The notes: generated by a model not told the origin, from the sequence alone. A stretch of 64,000 nucleotides of DNA from Asticcacaulis aquaticus (GCF_028550415.1 NZ_JAQQKX010000001.1:124001-188000); one strand, 5' to 3'; counted from the first letter of the stretch, positions 45,697-55,568 are shown. Program-made: numbers and translations.

Positions 45697-46447
45697 TGAC
45701 GGCTACTGGGGCCGGTGCGACCCGGCCAACCCGAAAAACCGGCGCAGCCGCTGTTCGGCCCTGTTTCAGGCTTTCGATTCGCGCGATCCAGCGCAAACGA
45801 CCAATATCGTCATCGACACCTCGCCCGATTTCCGCACCCAGATCATGCAGACGGGCATCCAGCACCTCGATGCCGTCCTGTGGACGCATGATCATGCCGA
45901 TCAGACCCACGGGATCGACGACATGCGCGCCTTCGCTCTGTTAAACAGGATGCAGGTACCCGGCTATATGGACGCGGCGACCTACGACAGTCTGACATCG
46001 CGGTTCGGTTATGTCTTTACGGGCAAGATGGGGTATCCGCCGATCTGTGAGCCCCGTCACGTGCCCGATTTCGGCGAGGTGTGGCGGCTTTCGGGCGCCG
46101 GAGGCGCGGTCGAGGTCCTGGCCTTCGATCAGGAACACGGGCCGATCCGTTCGGTAGGGTACCGGCTGGGGGATATCGCCTATTCGAGTGATATCAGCGG
46201 CATGCCCGAGGATAGCTTTGCCCGCCTCGAAGGCGTCAAGGTATGGATTGTCGATGCCCTGAGGTATCAGCCGCACCCGACCCATGCGCATCTCGCGCTG
46301 GCGCTGGAATGGGCGGCGCGGGTACGTCCGGAACGCACCATCCTGACCAATCTGCATCAGGATATGGATTTTGAGGAACTGACGGCGCAACTGCCCGAAG
46401 GCGTTGAGGCGGCCTACGACCAGATGTCGATTGAAATCGCCCTGTAG
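45635..46447 (+). CDS. MBL-fold metallo-hydrolase, PhnP-like
   Basis: A 270-residue metallo-beta-lactamase-fold phosphodiesterase related to PhnP/RNase Z-like proteins. The start motif ATILGSGCSTGVPR and RRSRCSALFQ are typical; the metal motif is WTHDHADQTHGIDD, with Gln where the last His of H-x-H-x-D-H usually stands. Later YSSDISG and HPTHAHLALAL complete the site. The start is set at the second copy of a duplicated region, the only ATG that opens the full domain. Follows tatD as usual. Confidence 0.9.
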   Translation: MTKVLKATILGSGCSTGVPRADGYWGRCDPANPKNRRSRCSALFQAFDSRDPAQTTNIVIDTSPDFRTQIMQTGIQHLDAVLWTHDHADQTHGIDDMRAFALLNRMQVPGYMDAATYDSLTSRFGYVFTGKMGYPPICEPRHVPDFGEVWRLSGAGGAVEVLAFDQEHGPIRSVGYRLGDIAYSSDISGMPEDSFARLEGVKVWIVDALRYQPHPTHAHLALALEWAARVRPERTILTNLHQDMDFEELTAQLPEGVEAAYDQMSIEIAL

Positions 46448-46730
46448 GGTGTAGTCCTGTGAGGTAGCCTGTTCGGGGTGGTTACGCGAAGCAAGGCTTA
46501 AATAAAATTTTTAAAGTAGTCTTAAAATACACTTTAATGAACAGGCCACCCCGAACCCGTTCACAAAATCACAACCGAAACCATCTGTCACGTGACAATT
46601 TGCTGCTACGCGGTGCAAAAGTGAGAATCTTGATAAAAAAGACACATGTAACGCCGGTATAAAGTTAATTTATGCTGTAAAATAACGTTTTTTTTTTGAC
46701 ATTTTGAAAAATGTTGCAACGCGGCGTGAT
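46448..46730. other. AT-rich intergenic region with competing inverted repeats
   Basis: 283 bases between convergent MBL and ispDF genes, with no credible ORF. GTTCGGGGTGG (46471-46481) pairs with CCACCCCGAAC (46546-46556), and the overlapping GCCTGTTC (46467-46474) pairs with GAACAGGC (46539-46546). A T10 run at 46688-46697 precedes ACATTTT-GA-AAAATGT (46699-46714). The first pair may act as a long-loop terminator or belong to a small RNA; nothing proves transcription. Confidence 0.5.
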
Positions 46731-47888
46731 CTATAGCGGCAAGGTAATAAGACACACGGCCTGAGCGGCCAGACCTTCTTCCCGGCCCGTAAAGCCCATC
46801 TTTTCCGTCGTGGTCGCCTTGACGCTGACCTGATCGAGTCGCGTGCCGGTGATCTCGGCCAGCCGCACCCGCATGGCCTCGCGATGGGGCTTGATCTTCG
46901 GCCGCTCGCAGATCAGCGTGACGTCGAGATTGACGATGTCGCCACCTTTGGCGCGGATCAGGTCGCAGGCATGTTTCAGGAACATGTCCGATGGTGCGCC
47001 TTTCCATTGCGGATCGGTCGGCGGGAAATGATCCCCGATATCGCCGAGCCCTGCGGCTCCCAGCAGGGCATCGGTCAGGGCGTGCAGCCCCGCATCGGCG
47101 TCCGAATGACCGATAAGCGTCTGGTCGTGGACGATTTCGACCCCGCACAGCCAGACGCTTTCGCCGGGCCCCCACCGGTGAGCGTCGAAGCCCTGACCGA
47201 TGCGCATCTGAGTCGGGGCGGGGGACGACGTCATAAAAGCCTCCAGCACTTTGAAATCTTCGGGATAGGTCAGTTTCTGAAGTTGCGCAGCACCTTCGAC
47301 GATCTCGACCGCGATTCCGGCCCGTCCGGCGACCATGGCATCGTCGGTGGCTTCCTCATCCGACGGCCAGACGGCATAGGCGGCGGTAATATCGCCAAAT
47401 CGAAACGCCTGAGGGGTCTGGGCGCGCCACAGATTCTGGCGCGGCGGGGCCGCCGTGATAAGCGCGCCATCGGCCTTTTTAAGCGAATCCGTCACCGGCA
47501 GGGCCAGAATGGCCGCCGGGGCGGTCCGCAAGCGGTCGAGCAGGGCCGCGATAAGCGCCGGGGTCAGGAGGGGGCGCGCCGCATCGTGGATCATCACGAT
47601 GTCCTGTGCGTCGGCGGTGGCCTGCACCGCCGCCAGACCGTTCTGCACGGAGTGCGCCCGCGTTCCGCCGCCGAAGGTCACGTGGACACCGCTCAGGCCT
47701 TCCACCATCCGCAGGGCCTGCGCGTGGTCCTCCGGCGGGACGACGATGACGATGTCTTCTGCCCCGGCCGCGGCAAAGGCCTCGGCGGACCAGCGCAGGA
47801 CCGGCTTGCCGCCCAGCGGCATCCACTGTTTCTTGCCGCCGGATCTCTGGCCTGAGCCGCCGGCGACGATGATCGCCCTGAATGTCAT
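46731..47888 (-). CDS. ispDF: Bifunctional IspD/IspF isoprenoid enzyme
   Basis: A 385-residue fusion for two steps of the MEP pathway. Residues 1-225 are MEP cytidylyltransferase ([41 protein letters not shown]); residues 230-385 are MEcPP synthase ([54 protein letters not shown]). The fusion is common in alphaproteobacteria. ATG 47888 is chosen by alignment; another in-frame ATG at 47900 is possible and neither has a strong ribosome site. Divergent from the dus gene 64 bases away. Confidence 0.95.
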   Translation of the reverse strand: MTFRAIIVAGGSGQRSGGKKQWMPLGGKPVLRWSAEAFAAAGAEDIVIVVPPEDHAQALRMVEGLSGVHVTFGGGTRAHSVQNGLAAVQATADAQDIVMIHDAARPLLTPALIAALLDRLRTAPAAILALPVTDSLKKADGALITAAPPRQNLWRAQTPQAFRFGDITAAYAVWPSDEEATDDAMVAGRAGIAVEIVEGAAQLQKLTYPEDFKVLEAFMTSSPAPTQMRIGQGFDAHRWGPGESVWLCGVEIVHDQTLIGHSDADAGLHALTDALLGAAGLGDIGDHFPPTDPQWKGAPSDMFLKHACDLIRAKGGDIVNLDVTLICERPKIKPHREAMRVRLAEITGTRLDQVSVKATTTEKMGFTGREEGLAAQAVCLITLPL

Positions 47889-47951
47889 ATTGGCACCCAT
47901 AGCCGGGTCGTGACCATTGCGCAAAGGCCTTTTCAGGGGTATTTCGCCCGC

Positions 47952-48938
47952 ATGGTTCGTAAAGGCTTGAAAATCGGGGATACAGATATCGGCGGGCGGG
48001 CGCTCATCGCCCCGATGACCGGTGTGTCCGACTTGCCGTTCCGCAAGATGGCCTCGAAACTGGGCGCGGTCTATGCCGCGACGGAAATGGTGGCCTGCGC
48101 TGAGCTTGAACGCGGACGGCCCGACGTGGTGCGCAAGGCGCAGCTGGGCGATCATGCCGGTCTCAAGATCGTGCAACTGATTGGGCGTGACGAAGATTTC
48201 ATCGCCCGGGGCGCGGCTTTAGCCGAAGCGGCGGGTGCCGATATTGTCGACCTGAACTTCGGCTGCCCGGCCAAGGAGGTCACCGGGGGCCTGTGCGGGT
48301 CGGCCCTCATGCGTGAACCCGACAAGGCGGTGCGTCTGATGGAAGCAGCGGTCAAGGCCACGAAGCGCCCGGTCACGGTCAAGATGCGGATGGGATGGGA
48401 CGACACCTGCCGCAATGCCGCCGAACTGGCCCGCCGTGCCGAGGATACGGGCATTCAGGCCGTGACGGTGCATGGCCGCACGCGTCAGCAGTTTTACAAG
48501 GGCGACGCCGACTGGGCGTTCGTGAAGACGGTCAAGGCGGCGGTATCGATCCCGGTGATCGTCAATGGCGATATCACCGATGGGGTCCGCGCACGTGACG
48601 CGCTGGCGCAATCGGGCGCCGACGGCCTGATGATCGGGCGCGGCGTCTACGGCCGTCCATGGCTGGCGGCGCAGCTGGAGGCGGCGCTCAACGGAGTCGA
48701 GATCGCGTCGCCGACCCATGCCGAGCGCCTGGATATCGTCCTTGAGCAGATGTACGACAGTCTGAGTTTTTACGGTCCGGTGCTGGGGCTCAAGATGTTC
48801 AAGAAGCATCTGGGCTGGTATATCGAAGCCGCAGACTACCATCCCGATCCGGCTGTCCGTCGTCAGGACAAGGCCCGGTTGTGCCGGCTGGAGCAGGTAG
48901 ATATCATTGAGCGTGAACTGCGCGGCCTGATGGCCTGA
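47952..48938 (+). CDS. dusB: tRNA-dihydrouridine synthase
   Basis: A 328-residue FMN enzyme that reduces uridine in the tRNA D-loop. TIM-barrel motifs are [16 protein letters not shown], the catalytic Cys C105 in [37 protein letters not shown] and [14 protein letters not shown]. DusB-like by its start and by lying just before ntrY, as dusB-ntrBC-ntrYX neighbourhoods do in many alphaproteobacteria; no ntrB or ntrC follows here. The frame is open to GTG 47910, but family alignment favours ATG 47952. Confidence 0.9.
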   Translation: MVRKGLKIGDTDIGGRALIAPMTGVSDLPFRKMASKLGAVYAATEMVACAELERGRPDVVRKAQLGDHAGLKIVQLIGRDEDFIARGAALAEAAGADIVDLNFGCPAKEVTGGLCGSALMREPDKAVRLMEAAVKATKRPVTVKMRMGWDDTCRNAAELARRAEDTGIQAVTVHGRTRQQFYKGDADWAFVKTVKAAVSIPVIVNGDITDGVRARDALAQSGADGLMIGRGVYGRPWLAAQLEAALNGVEIASPTHAERLDIVLEQMYDSLSFYGPVLGLKMFKKHLGWYIEAADYHPDPAVRRQDKARLCRLEQVDIIERELRGLMA

Positions 48939-48952
48939 AATCTGAATATTTG

Positions 48953-48970
48953 GCTAAAATTGCTAAAATT
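48953..48970 (+). repeat. Tandem 9-bp direct repeat
   Basis: GCTAAAATT occurs twice without a gap (48953-48961 and 48962-48970) in the 120-base region between dusB and ntrY. A pair of sites one helical turn apart could bind a regulator, or it may be a simple slippage product. Confidence 0.5.
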
Positions 48971-49058
48971 TGCCGCTTTCATGCAACGTTGGCGTTGATA
49001 TTTGGACACAGTAGTGCGCAAATGTCACGCGGCTTCGGGCCGTTGAAGGAAGTGGGTC

Positions 49059-51320
49059 TTGAAGGGCACAAGCGTAAAACGTCGCCTTGAGTTCTGGCGC
49101 ATGCGATTTTCCCGGGGGCTGAAAAGCACCGAGCGCGGTCGCATGGGGCTGGCGGGCGGTTATGCGCTGTCGGCGCTGATCACGGCTTTCATCATCTGGA
49201 TGATTATCGCCGCCCCAGGGTCCGGACCGCTGGGGCCCTCCAGCCCGGTGCTGTTCGGTCTGGTGTGCGCCAATCTGGCGCTGTTGCTGACCCTCAGCTT
49301 CTTCGTCCTGCGGCGCGTGTTTCATCTGGCGCGGACCCGGGGGGCGGACGCCGGGGCGCGGCTGCATGTGCGTTTCGTGACCATGTTCGCTCTGGCCGCG
49401 GTGACCCCGGCTTTCGTCGTGGCCCTGTTTTTCGGGGTGCTGGTCAATCGCGGGGTCGAGACCTGGTTTTCCGACCGGGTGCAGTCCTCGGTCGAAAACG
49501 GCGCCTTTATCGCCAAGACCTTTCTCGATTCCCAGGTCAATACGGCCAGCGACACCCTGACCGACGTCGCGCGCGACCTGCAACGTCCCTATATGGTGCA
49601 ACTCTTTGCCAACCGCCTCAGCTTCGGCGTCGCCATGCGCGATCTCATTTCGATACGCGGGGAACTGACGGCGGTCTATCTGATCGACGATAGCGGTCAG
49701 GTGCTGGCGCGGGCGGAAAATCCCGGTGCACCACCCTATCTGACGCCGTCGCAGAACGCCATCGACACGGCCGCCGAAGGCGATATCGGCGGCGGCGTGT
49801 TTTCGACGCCGGACGCGGTGCGGCTTATCTATCCGTTGCAGGGCTACGGGGGCGCAAAGCTTTACGGCGTAAAGGTTCTGCCCGACGGCATCATGGACAA
49901 GGTCTCCAGCGCCCAGAGCGCCATCGTCGATTTGCGCGAAACCTCGGAAAACTCGGCTCGCGTTCAGGGCGTGTTTGCGCTGGCCTATATGGAGACCGTA
50001 CTTCTTGTGCTGATCGGCGCGATCTGGGTCGGCACATCGGCGGCGGACTCGATCGCCGTGCCCGTGGCCCGACTTGTGCAGGCAGCGGACAAGGTGGCCT
50101 CAGGGGATCTCAACGCGCGCGTGATGACCGACAAGCAATCGCAAGACATCGCCGTCCTGTCGCGCGCCTTCAACCGCATGACCAGCGACCTGCAAACCCA
50201 GCAGGCGGCGCTGAAATCTGCCAATCAGGAGGCCGAGGAACGTCGGCGTTTTATCGAGACCGTGCTGTCGGAAATTTCAGCAGGTATTGTCGGTCTTGAC
50301 GAATTCGAGAACATTTCGGCGATTAACCGTCACGCCGCCAATTTCCTGTCCGAAGCCGTCGACGCGGCGTTGGGCCGGCACATTCGCGATCTGGCGCCGG
50401 AAATTTCCGAACTGCTCGACAAGGTGACGCCGTACAAGGTCGAGGAGGCCGAGGTCGATCTCGTGCGCAAGGGCGAAACGCGCCGCGTCCGCGTCCGGGC
50501 CTCGTCGCTGGACACCGGCGGCGCCGTTCTCACCTTCGACGACATCACGCGTCTGGTCGCCGCCCAGCGCAACGCAGCGTGGAAAGACGTGGCGCGGCGC
50601 ATCGCGCACGAAATCAAGAACCCGCTGACACCCATTCAGTTGTCGGCGGAGCGTCTCAAGCGCAAATACCGGGTGCAGATCGAGACCGACGGCGAGACTT
50701 TCGATCGCTTGACCGACACCATCGTGCGCCAGGTCGGCGATATCGGGCGCATGGTCGACGAATTTTCAGCCTTTGCCCGGATGCCGGTGCCGAATTTTGC
50801 CGAAGAAGACGCCGCCGAGTTGGTGCGTCATGCGGTCTTCGCCCAGCGCGTCGCCAAACCCGACGTGCAGATCGACATCGCCGAGCCCTTGCCGGAGGTC
50901 AGCGTCGTCTGCGACGGGCGCATGCTGGCTCAGGCCTTGGGCAATGTGCTGAAAAACGGCGGCGAGGCCATCGTTTCGCGCCACATGGCGGCGGGCGAAG
51001 GCGGCGAAGGTGGCCAAATGCGCGTCGAGATGCGTCAGGAGGAAGGCTTCCTGACCATAGAGATCGAGGACGACGGCATTGGTTTGCCGGATAAGGATCG
51101 CGATCGCCTGACCGAGCCCTATGTGACCACGCGCGAAAAAGGCACAGGTCTCGGGCTGGCGATCGTAAAGCGTATTCTGGAAGACCATGGCGGCGAATTC
51201 TATCTGGCGGACGCCGTCCATTTGAGCGGGGCGAGGGCCATCTTGCGGTTACCCAAGACCCAGACCCAGCCTGTAACGAGTGAGGCCCCGGATAACGGGA
51301 CCAGAATGATGAGGGTGTGA
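49059..51320 (+). CDS. ntrY: Nitrogen/redox sensor histidine kinase NtrY
   Basis: A 753-residue membrane kinase. It has three N-terminal membrane segments (about 29-55, 65-90 and 108-132), a periplasmic domain, a fourth segment near 305-325, a HAMP linker (VARLVQAADKVASGDLNAR), a PAS domain, the HisKA phospho-acceptor His at about 517 (RRIAHEIKNPLTPIQLSAER) and an ATPase domain with GTGLGLAIVKRI. It starts at TTG with AGGA 8 bases upstream; ATG 49101 is the alternative. Paired with ntrX. Confidence 0.95.
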   Translation: MKGTSVKRRLEFWRMRFSRGLKSTERGRMGLAGGYALSALITAFIIWMIIAAPGSGPLGPSSPVLFGLVCANLALLLTLSFFVLRRVFHLARTRGADAGARLHVRFVTMFALAAVTPAFVVALFFGVLVNRGVETWFSDRVQSSVENGAFIAKTFLDSQVNTASDTLTDVARDLQRPYMVQLFANRLSFGVAMRDLISIRGELTAVYLIDDSGQVLARAENPGAPPYLTPSQNAIDTAAEGDIGGGVFSTPDAVRLIYPLQGYGGAKLYGVKVLPDGIMDKVSSAQSAIVDLRETSENSARVQGVFALAYMETVLLVLIGAIWVGTSAADSIAVPVARLVQAADKVASGDLNARVMTDKQSQDIAVLSRAFNRMTSDLQTQQAALKSANQEAEERRRFIETVLSEISAGIVGLDEFENISAINRHAANFLSEAVDAALGRHIRDLAPEISELLDKVTPYKVEEAEVDLVRKGETRRVRVRASSLDTGGAVLTFDDITRLVAAQRNAAWKDVARRIAHEIKNPLTPIQLSAERLKRKYRVQIETDGETFDRLTDTIVRQVGDIGRMVDEFSAFARMPVPNFAEEDAAELVRHAVFAQRVAKPDVQIDIAEPLPEVSVVCDGRMLAQALGNVLKNGGEAIVSRHMAAGEGGEGGQMRVEMRQEEGFLTIEIEDDGIGLPDKDRDRLTEPYVTTREKGTGLGLAIVKRILEDHGGEFYLADAVHLSGARAILRLPKTQTQPVTSEAPDNGTRMMRV

Positions 51321-52723
51321 TGAAAGTAGCTTCGGGCGTTGATATTCTGGTGGTCGATGACGAGGCCGATATCCGCGAACTGATCGCGGGTATCCTCGAA
51401 GACGAAGGCTATGCCGTGCGCACCGCCGCCGATTCCAATGCGGCGCTCAGGGCGGTCAAGGCGCGTAAGCCGTCGCTGGTCGTGCTCGATATCTGGATGC
51501 AGGGCGGCGGGCTCGACGGCCTCGAACTGCTTGACGTCATCCGTGAACTGGACCCGGATATTCCGGCGGTGATGATTTCGGGCCATGGCACGATCGAAAC
51601 CGCCGTATCCGCCATCCGGCGCGGCGCTTACGATTTTATCGAAAAACCGTTTAAAACCGAGCGCCTGATCATGGTTGTTCAGAGAGCGCTTGAAGTGGCC
51701 GCCTTGCGCCGCGAAAACAAGCGCCTGCGCAATCAGGCGGTTGTGCCGGACGGGCTGGTCGGCAATTCGGCAGCGGCGCAACTGCTGCGTACAACGATTT
51801 CCAAGGTCGCCGGGGCCAATTCGCGCATCATGATTTCCGGCCCGGCCGGATCGGGTAAGGAACTGGTGGCGCGGATGATCCACGACGCCAGCCCGCGCGC
51901 CAAGTGCGAATTCGTGCCGATTTCGTCAGCCGGGGTGACGCCGGAACGGCTCGATATCGAACTGTTCGGCGAAGAGGGCGAGGGCGGTCGTCCGCGCAAG
52001 ATCGGCGTGTTCGAACGCGCGCATGGCGGCACCCTGTTCCTCGATGAAGTGGCCGACATGCCGATGGAGTCGCAGGGCCGCATCCTGCGGGTGCTGGTCG
52101 AGCAGCGCTTCGTGCGTGTCGGCGGCGTCAATGACGTTCAGGTCGATGTACGGGTCATTTCCTCGACCTCGAAGGATCTGGCGCAGGAAATCGCCGCCGG
52201 GCGGTTCCGCGAAGACCTGTTCCACCGTCTGAACGTGGTGCCGGTGCGCGTGCCGGGCCTGAGTGAGCGCCGCAGCGATATCGCCGAACTGGTTACCTAC
52301 TTCATCGACCGCATTTCCAGCGCTCAGGGCTTGCCCAAGCGCAAGCTGTCCGAAGACGCGATGGCGACGCTTCAGGTGCACGAATGGCCGGGCAATGTCC
52401 GGCAGTTGCGCAACAATATGGAGCGTTTGCTGATCCTGGCCTCGGGCGACCCGTCCGAGCCGATCACGGCGCAGATGCTGCCGGCGGAGGTGGTGGAATC
52501 GGCGGTGGCCGGGGCCATCCGTCCGGAACGCATCATTGCCTTGCCGCTGCGCGATGCCCGTGAAGTGTTCGAACGCGAATATCTGTCGTCGCAGATCGTG
52601 CGGTTCGGCGGCAATATTTCGCGCACGGCCAATTTCATCGGCATGGAACGCTCGGCCTTGCATCGCAAGCTGAAAAGCCTCGGCCTGGCCCATATCCGCA
52701 GCCCGGAAGACGAAGACCTGTAG
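51320..52723 (+). CDS. ntrX: NtrC-family response regulator NtrX (no GAFTGA)
   Basis: A 467-residue regulator: receiver domain with D57 (VVLDIWM), AAA+ domain with Walker A ISGPAGSGKE and LFLDEVADMP, and a C-terminal Fis-type helix-turn-helix (NISRTANFIGMERSALHRKL). The loop where sigma-54 activators carry GAFTGA reads LFGEEGEGGRPRKIGVFERA, so contact with sigma-54 is unlikely and it may work with sigma-70 or as a repressor. ATG 51320 is chosen for TGAGG five bases before it; it overlaps the last base of ntrY. Confidence 0.95.
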   Translation: MKVASGVDILVVDDEADIRELIAGILEDEGYAVRTAADSNAALRAVKARKPSLVVLDIWMQGGGLDGLELLDVIRELDPDIPAVMISGHGTIETAVSAIRRGAYDFIEKPFKTERLIMVVQRALEVAALRRENKRLRNQAVVPDGLVGNSAAAQLLRTTISKVAGANSRIMISGPAGSGKELVARMIHDASPRAKCEFVPISSAGVTPERLDIELFGEEGEGGRPRKIGVFERAHGGTLFLDEVADMPMESQGRILRVLVEQRFVRVGGVNDVQVDVRVISSTSKDLAQEIAAGRFREDLFHRLNVVPVRVPGLSERRSDIAELVTYFIDRISSAQGLPKRKLSEDAMATLQVHEWPGNVRQLRNNMERLLILASGDPSEPITAQMLPAEVVESAVAGAIRPERIIALPLRDAREVFEREYLSSQIVRFGGNISRTANFIGMERSALHRKLKSLGLAHIRSPEDEDL

Positions 52724-52751
52724 AGACTTCGGCTGGGATAGGTTATGGGGT

Positions 52752-52780
52752 TCAAGGGGCCTCAGGCCCCTTGAGTCTTT
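52752..52780 (+). terminator. Rho-independent terminator of ntrYX
   Basis: TCAAGGGGCC (52752-52761), loop TCA, GGCCCCTTGA (52765-52774), then GTCTTTT. A perfect 10-bp stem and fourth member of the GGGGCC/GGCCCC hairpin family in the window. Confidence 0.85.
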
Positions 52781-52855
52781 TAGGTTTTGTTTTGTCGCGA
52801 TATTGTCGTCGAAAACCGCTCACACTTTTCGACATATCGCTTTAGAGATCCCGCC

Positions 52856-53722
52856 ATGTCCCGAATTGCCTATGTCAACGGCGCCTATACGCGCCACACC
52901 GACGCCACCGTCCATATCGAAGACCGCGGCTATCAATTCGCCGATGCGGTTTACGAAGTCTGGTCGGTCTTCGGCGGGCAACTGGCCGATCTGGGTGGCC
53001 ATCTGAACCGGCTGGAGCGGTCCTTGCGCGAACTGCGCATCGACATGCCGATGTCGCGGGCGTCGCTGGTCGTGGTGCTGAACGAGGTCATCCGCCGCAA
53101 CCACATCACCGAGGGCATGGTCTATCTTCAGGTCAGCCGCGGCGTCGCGCCACGCGATCACTTCTTTCCGGCAACGCCGGTAAAGCCCGCTCTGGTCATT
53201 ACCGCCAAATCCGTCGACCGTCAGGCGGCTCTGGCCAAGGCCGAAAAGGGCATCAAGGTCATCTCCGCGCCCGATAACCGCTGGGGCCGCTGCGATATCA
53301 AGACCGTCGGCCTGCTGCCCAACGTGCTGGCCAAGCAGGCGGCGCGCGATTCGGGGGCGTCGGACGTGATCTTTGTCGATGCGGAGGGGTTGGTGACCGA
53401 AGGCGGTTCGGCCAATGTCTATATAGTGACGCACGAAAACGAAGTTCGTACCCGTAGTCTCAAGGCCAATATCCTGCCCGGCGTGACGCGGATCGGCCTG
53501 CTAGAGATCCTGCGCGAGACGGGCTTCGACGTCTCCGAAGGCGCGTTCACGCTCACTGAGGCCAAGGCGGCAAAAGAGGTTTTCCTGTCGGCGGCCTCGA
53601 CCTTCGTCATGCCGGTGATCATGATCGACACCGATATTATCGGCGACGGAAAACCGGGCGAGGTGGCACTGACGCTCCGGCAGACCTATATAGAGCGGGC
53701 GCGTCGCACGGCAGGTGTCTGA
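52856..53722 (+). CDS. dat: D-amino-acid aminotransferase
   Basis: A 288-residue fold-type IV PLP enzyme that interconverts D-alanine and D-glutamate for cell wall. The catalytic lysine is K149 in RWGRCDIKTVGLLPNVLA; EDRGYQFADAVYEV near the start and EGGSANVYIV near 185 are family hallmarks. A branched-chain or aminodeoxychorismate relative is less likely from these motifs. ATG 52856 is chosen by alignment; the frame extends back to the terminator. Lies between ntrX and hfq. Confidence 0.9.
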   Translation: MSRIAYVNGAYTRHTDATVHIEDRGYQFADAVYEVWSVFGGQLADLGGHLNRLERSLRELRIDMPMSRASLVVVLNEVIRRNHITEGMVYLQVSRGVAPRDHFFPATPVKPALVITAKSVDRQAALAKAEKGIKVISAPDNRWGRCDIKTVGLLPNVLAKQAARDSGASDVIFVDAEGLVTEGGSANVYIVTHENEVRTRSLKANILPGVTRIGLLEILRETGFDVSEGAFTLTEAKAAKEVFLSAASTFVMPVIMIDTDIIGDGKPGEVALTLRQTYIERARRTAGV

Positions 53723-53841
53723 ACGTAATAATATTTTACGCTGGGACAGTTGTATCGCAAGACGTTTGTCGCCTATGATACTTCACGGATTTATGTACTC
53801 ATGCGGTATTGTAAATTTCCGGCTTTTACCTTTTTCTGTGT

Positions 53842-53859
53842 GGAGGTGCTTTTGCCTCC
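53842..53859 (+). promoter_or_regulatory. Hairpin in the hfq leader
   Basis: GGAGG (53842-53846) and CCTCC (53855-53859) pair around an 8-base loop, 27 bases before the hfq ATG. The stem holds a Shine-Dalgarno-like GGAGG not used by hfq itself, whose site GAGGG is nearer. It could be a terminator-like or Hfq-binding element. Confidence 0.35.
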
Positions 53860-53886
53860 GGAAAATCCAAACAAGAGGGCTGACTA

Positions 53887-54135
53887 ATGTCCCACGAAAA
53901 GAAACAAAACCTGCAGGACACGTTCCTTAACAGCGTCCGCAAAACCAAAACCCCTCTCACCATCTTCCTGATCAACGGCGTCAAGCTGCAGGGCATCGTT
54001 AGCTGGTTCGATAATTTCTGCGTGCTTCTGCGTCGCGACGGTCAGTCGCAACTGGTTTACAAGCATGCAATTTCGACCATCATGCCGGCCGCGCCCGTTC
54101 AGTTGTACGAGCAGGAAGAAGATTCCGACGACTGA
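53887..54135 (+). CDS. hfq: RNA chaperone Hfq
   Basis: An 82-residue Sm-like hexameric RNA chaperone that pairs small RNAs with mRNAs. Sm1 includes [20 protein letters not shown] and [15 protein letters not shown]; Sm2 has the YKHAIST signature. The short acidic tail (EQEEDSDD) is typical of alphaproteobacteria. A GAGGG site precedes the ATG. Thirty bases before hflX. Confidence 0.98.
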   Translation: MSHEKKQNLQDTFLNSVRKTKTPLTIFLINGVKLQGIVSWFDNFCVLLRRDGQSQLVYKHAISTIMPAAPVQLYEQEEDSDD

Positions 54136-54165
54136 TATCGTCGGTTCAGCTTTTAAGGCTTAAGA

Positions 54166-55533
54166 TTGACCACGAAATTTATCGACCGCACACCGGGCAT
54201 CCAGCGTGCGGTCATTATCGATCCTGACATGAACACGCATGGGGGAGCGCAGCCTTCGGTGAAACAACCGCAGGGCGTTCCGGTCGCGCGTCGTTACGAA
54301 GAGTCACGCATCGATGAAGCGGCGGGTCTGGCCATAGCGCTCGACCTTGAAATCGCCGCGACCCACACGGCCCGTGTGCGCAAACCCAACCCCGCCACCC
54401 TGTTCGGCTCCGGCAAGGTCGAGGAAATCGCCGACCTGTGCGACGAGGTCGAGGCCGATGTGGTGATCATCAACACCACCCTGACCCCGATCCAGCAACG
54501 CAACCTCGAAAAAGCCTGGGAAAAGAAGGTCGTCGACCGTACCGGCCTGATCCTTGAAATCTTCGGCCGCCGCGCGCGGACCAAGGAAGGCAAGCTTCAG
54601 GTCGAACTGGCGCGGCTGGAATACGAACGCTCGCGTCTGGTACGCACCTGGACCCACCTTGAGCGTCAGCGCGCCACCGGCACGACTGGTGGTCCGGGTG
54701 AAACCCAGATCGAACTCGACCGCCGGATGATCGCCGACAAGATCAAGGTGCTGAAAGGCGACCTCGAAGAGGTGCGCCGCACGCGCAACCTGCACCGCAG
54801 CGCGCGCAAGAAGGTGCCGTATCCGATCGTGGCGCTGGTCGGCTATACCAATGCCGGGAAGTCGACCCTGTTCAACCACCTGACCCGCGCCGAAGTGCTG
54901 GCCAAGGATATGCTGTTCGCGACGCTCGATACGACGCTGCGGACACTGAAACTGCCGAACGGGCGGGCGGCGATCATTTCGGACACGGTGGGCTTCATCT
55001 CGGACCTGCCGCACGAACTGGTGGCAGCCTTCCGCGCCACACTCGAAGAGGTGCTGGAGGCCGACCTGATCCTGCACGTGCGCGATATGTCGAACCCCGA
55101 AGCCGAAGCGCAGGGGCACGACGTCATGCAGGTGCTCAACCACATCCATCCGGAACTCGATACGTCGCGGATGCTGGAGGTGTGGAACAAGGTCGATCTG
55201 CTCGACGAGGAGGCCAAGGACATCCTCTATGCCCGCGCCCTGACCGACCGGGCGGTGAACAAGCCGCACATGGTTTCGGCAATCACGGGCGAGGGGATCG
55301 AAAAGCTTCTGACCGACATCGCCCGGAAGGTTGACGAAGCCGGGACCGAAATCGACGTCGAACTGGCGCCGCAGGATGGGCAATTGCTGGCCTTCCTGTA
55401 TAATCAGGGGCGCGTACTGGGTCGCTTCGATGACGAAGAAGGCTATATCCATCTTAAGGTCAAGCTGTCCGATCAGGCGCTGGGCCGTTACGAACAGATG
55501 ACGGGTTCGATCAAGCCGCAGGACCAGTGGTAA
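54166..55533 (+). CDS. hflX: Ribosome-associated GTPase HflX
   Basis: A 455-residue GTPase that splits stalled ribosomes. The N-terminal nucleotide-binding domain has LFGSGKVEEI and FGRRARTKEGKLQVELA; the coiled linker includes GPGETQIELDRR; G-motifs are GYTNAGKST (226-234), DTVGFISDLP and NKVD. It starts at TTG with AAGG about 8 bases upstream; no ATG fits the family N-terminus better. Follows hfq in the classical order. Confidence 0.95.
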   Translation: MTTKFIDRTPGIQRAVIIDPDMNTHGGAQPSVKQPQGVPVARRYEESRIDEAAGLAIALDLEIAATHTARVRKPNPATLFGSGKVEEIADLCDEVEADVVIINTTLTPIQQRNLEKAWEKKVVDRTGLILEIFGRRARTKEGKLQVELARLEYERSRLVRTWTHLERQRATGTTGGPGETQIELDRRMIADKIKVLKGDLEEVRRTRNLHRSARKKVPYPIVALVGYTNAGKSTLFNHLTRAEVLAKDMLFATLDTTLRTLKLPNGRAAIISDTVGFISDLPHELVAAFRATLEEVLEADLILHVRDMSNPEAEAQGHDVMQVLNHIHPELDTSRMLEVWNKVDLLDEEAKDILYARALTDRAVNKPHMVSAITGEGIEKLLTDIARKVDEAGTEIDVELAPQDGQLLAFLYNQGRVLGRFDDEEGYIHLKVKLSDQALGRYEQMTGSIKPQDQW

Positions 55534-55568
55534 AAAATAAACTGATCGCCCCCTTGTAAAACGATTGC

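Noticed and set aside
46522-46540. CtrA-type TTAA-N7-TTAA box
   Set aside because: Spacing between the two TTAA elements is 8, not 7, and no gene starts nearby.
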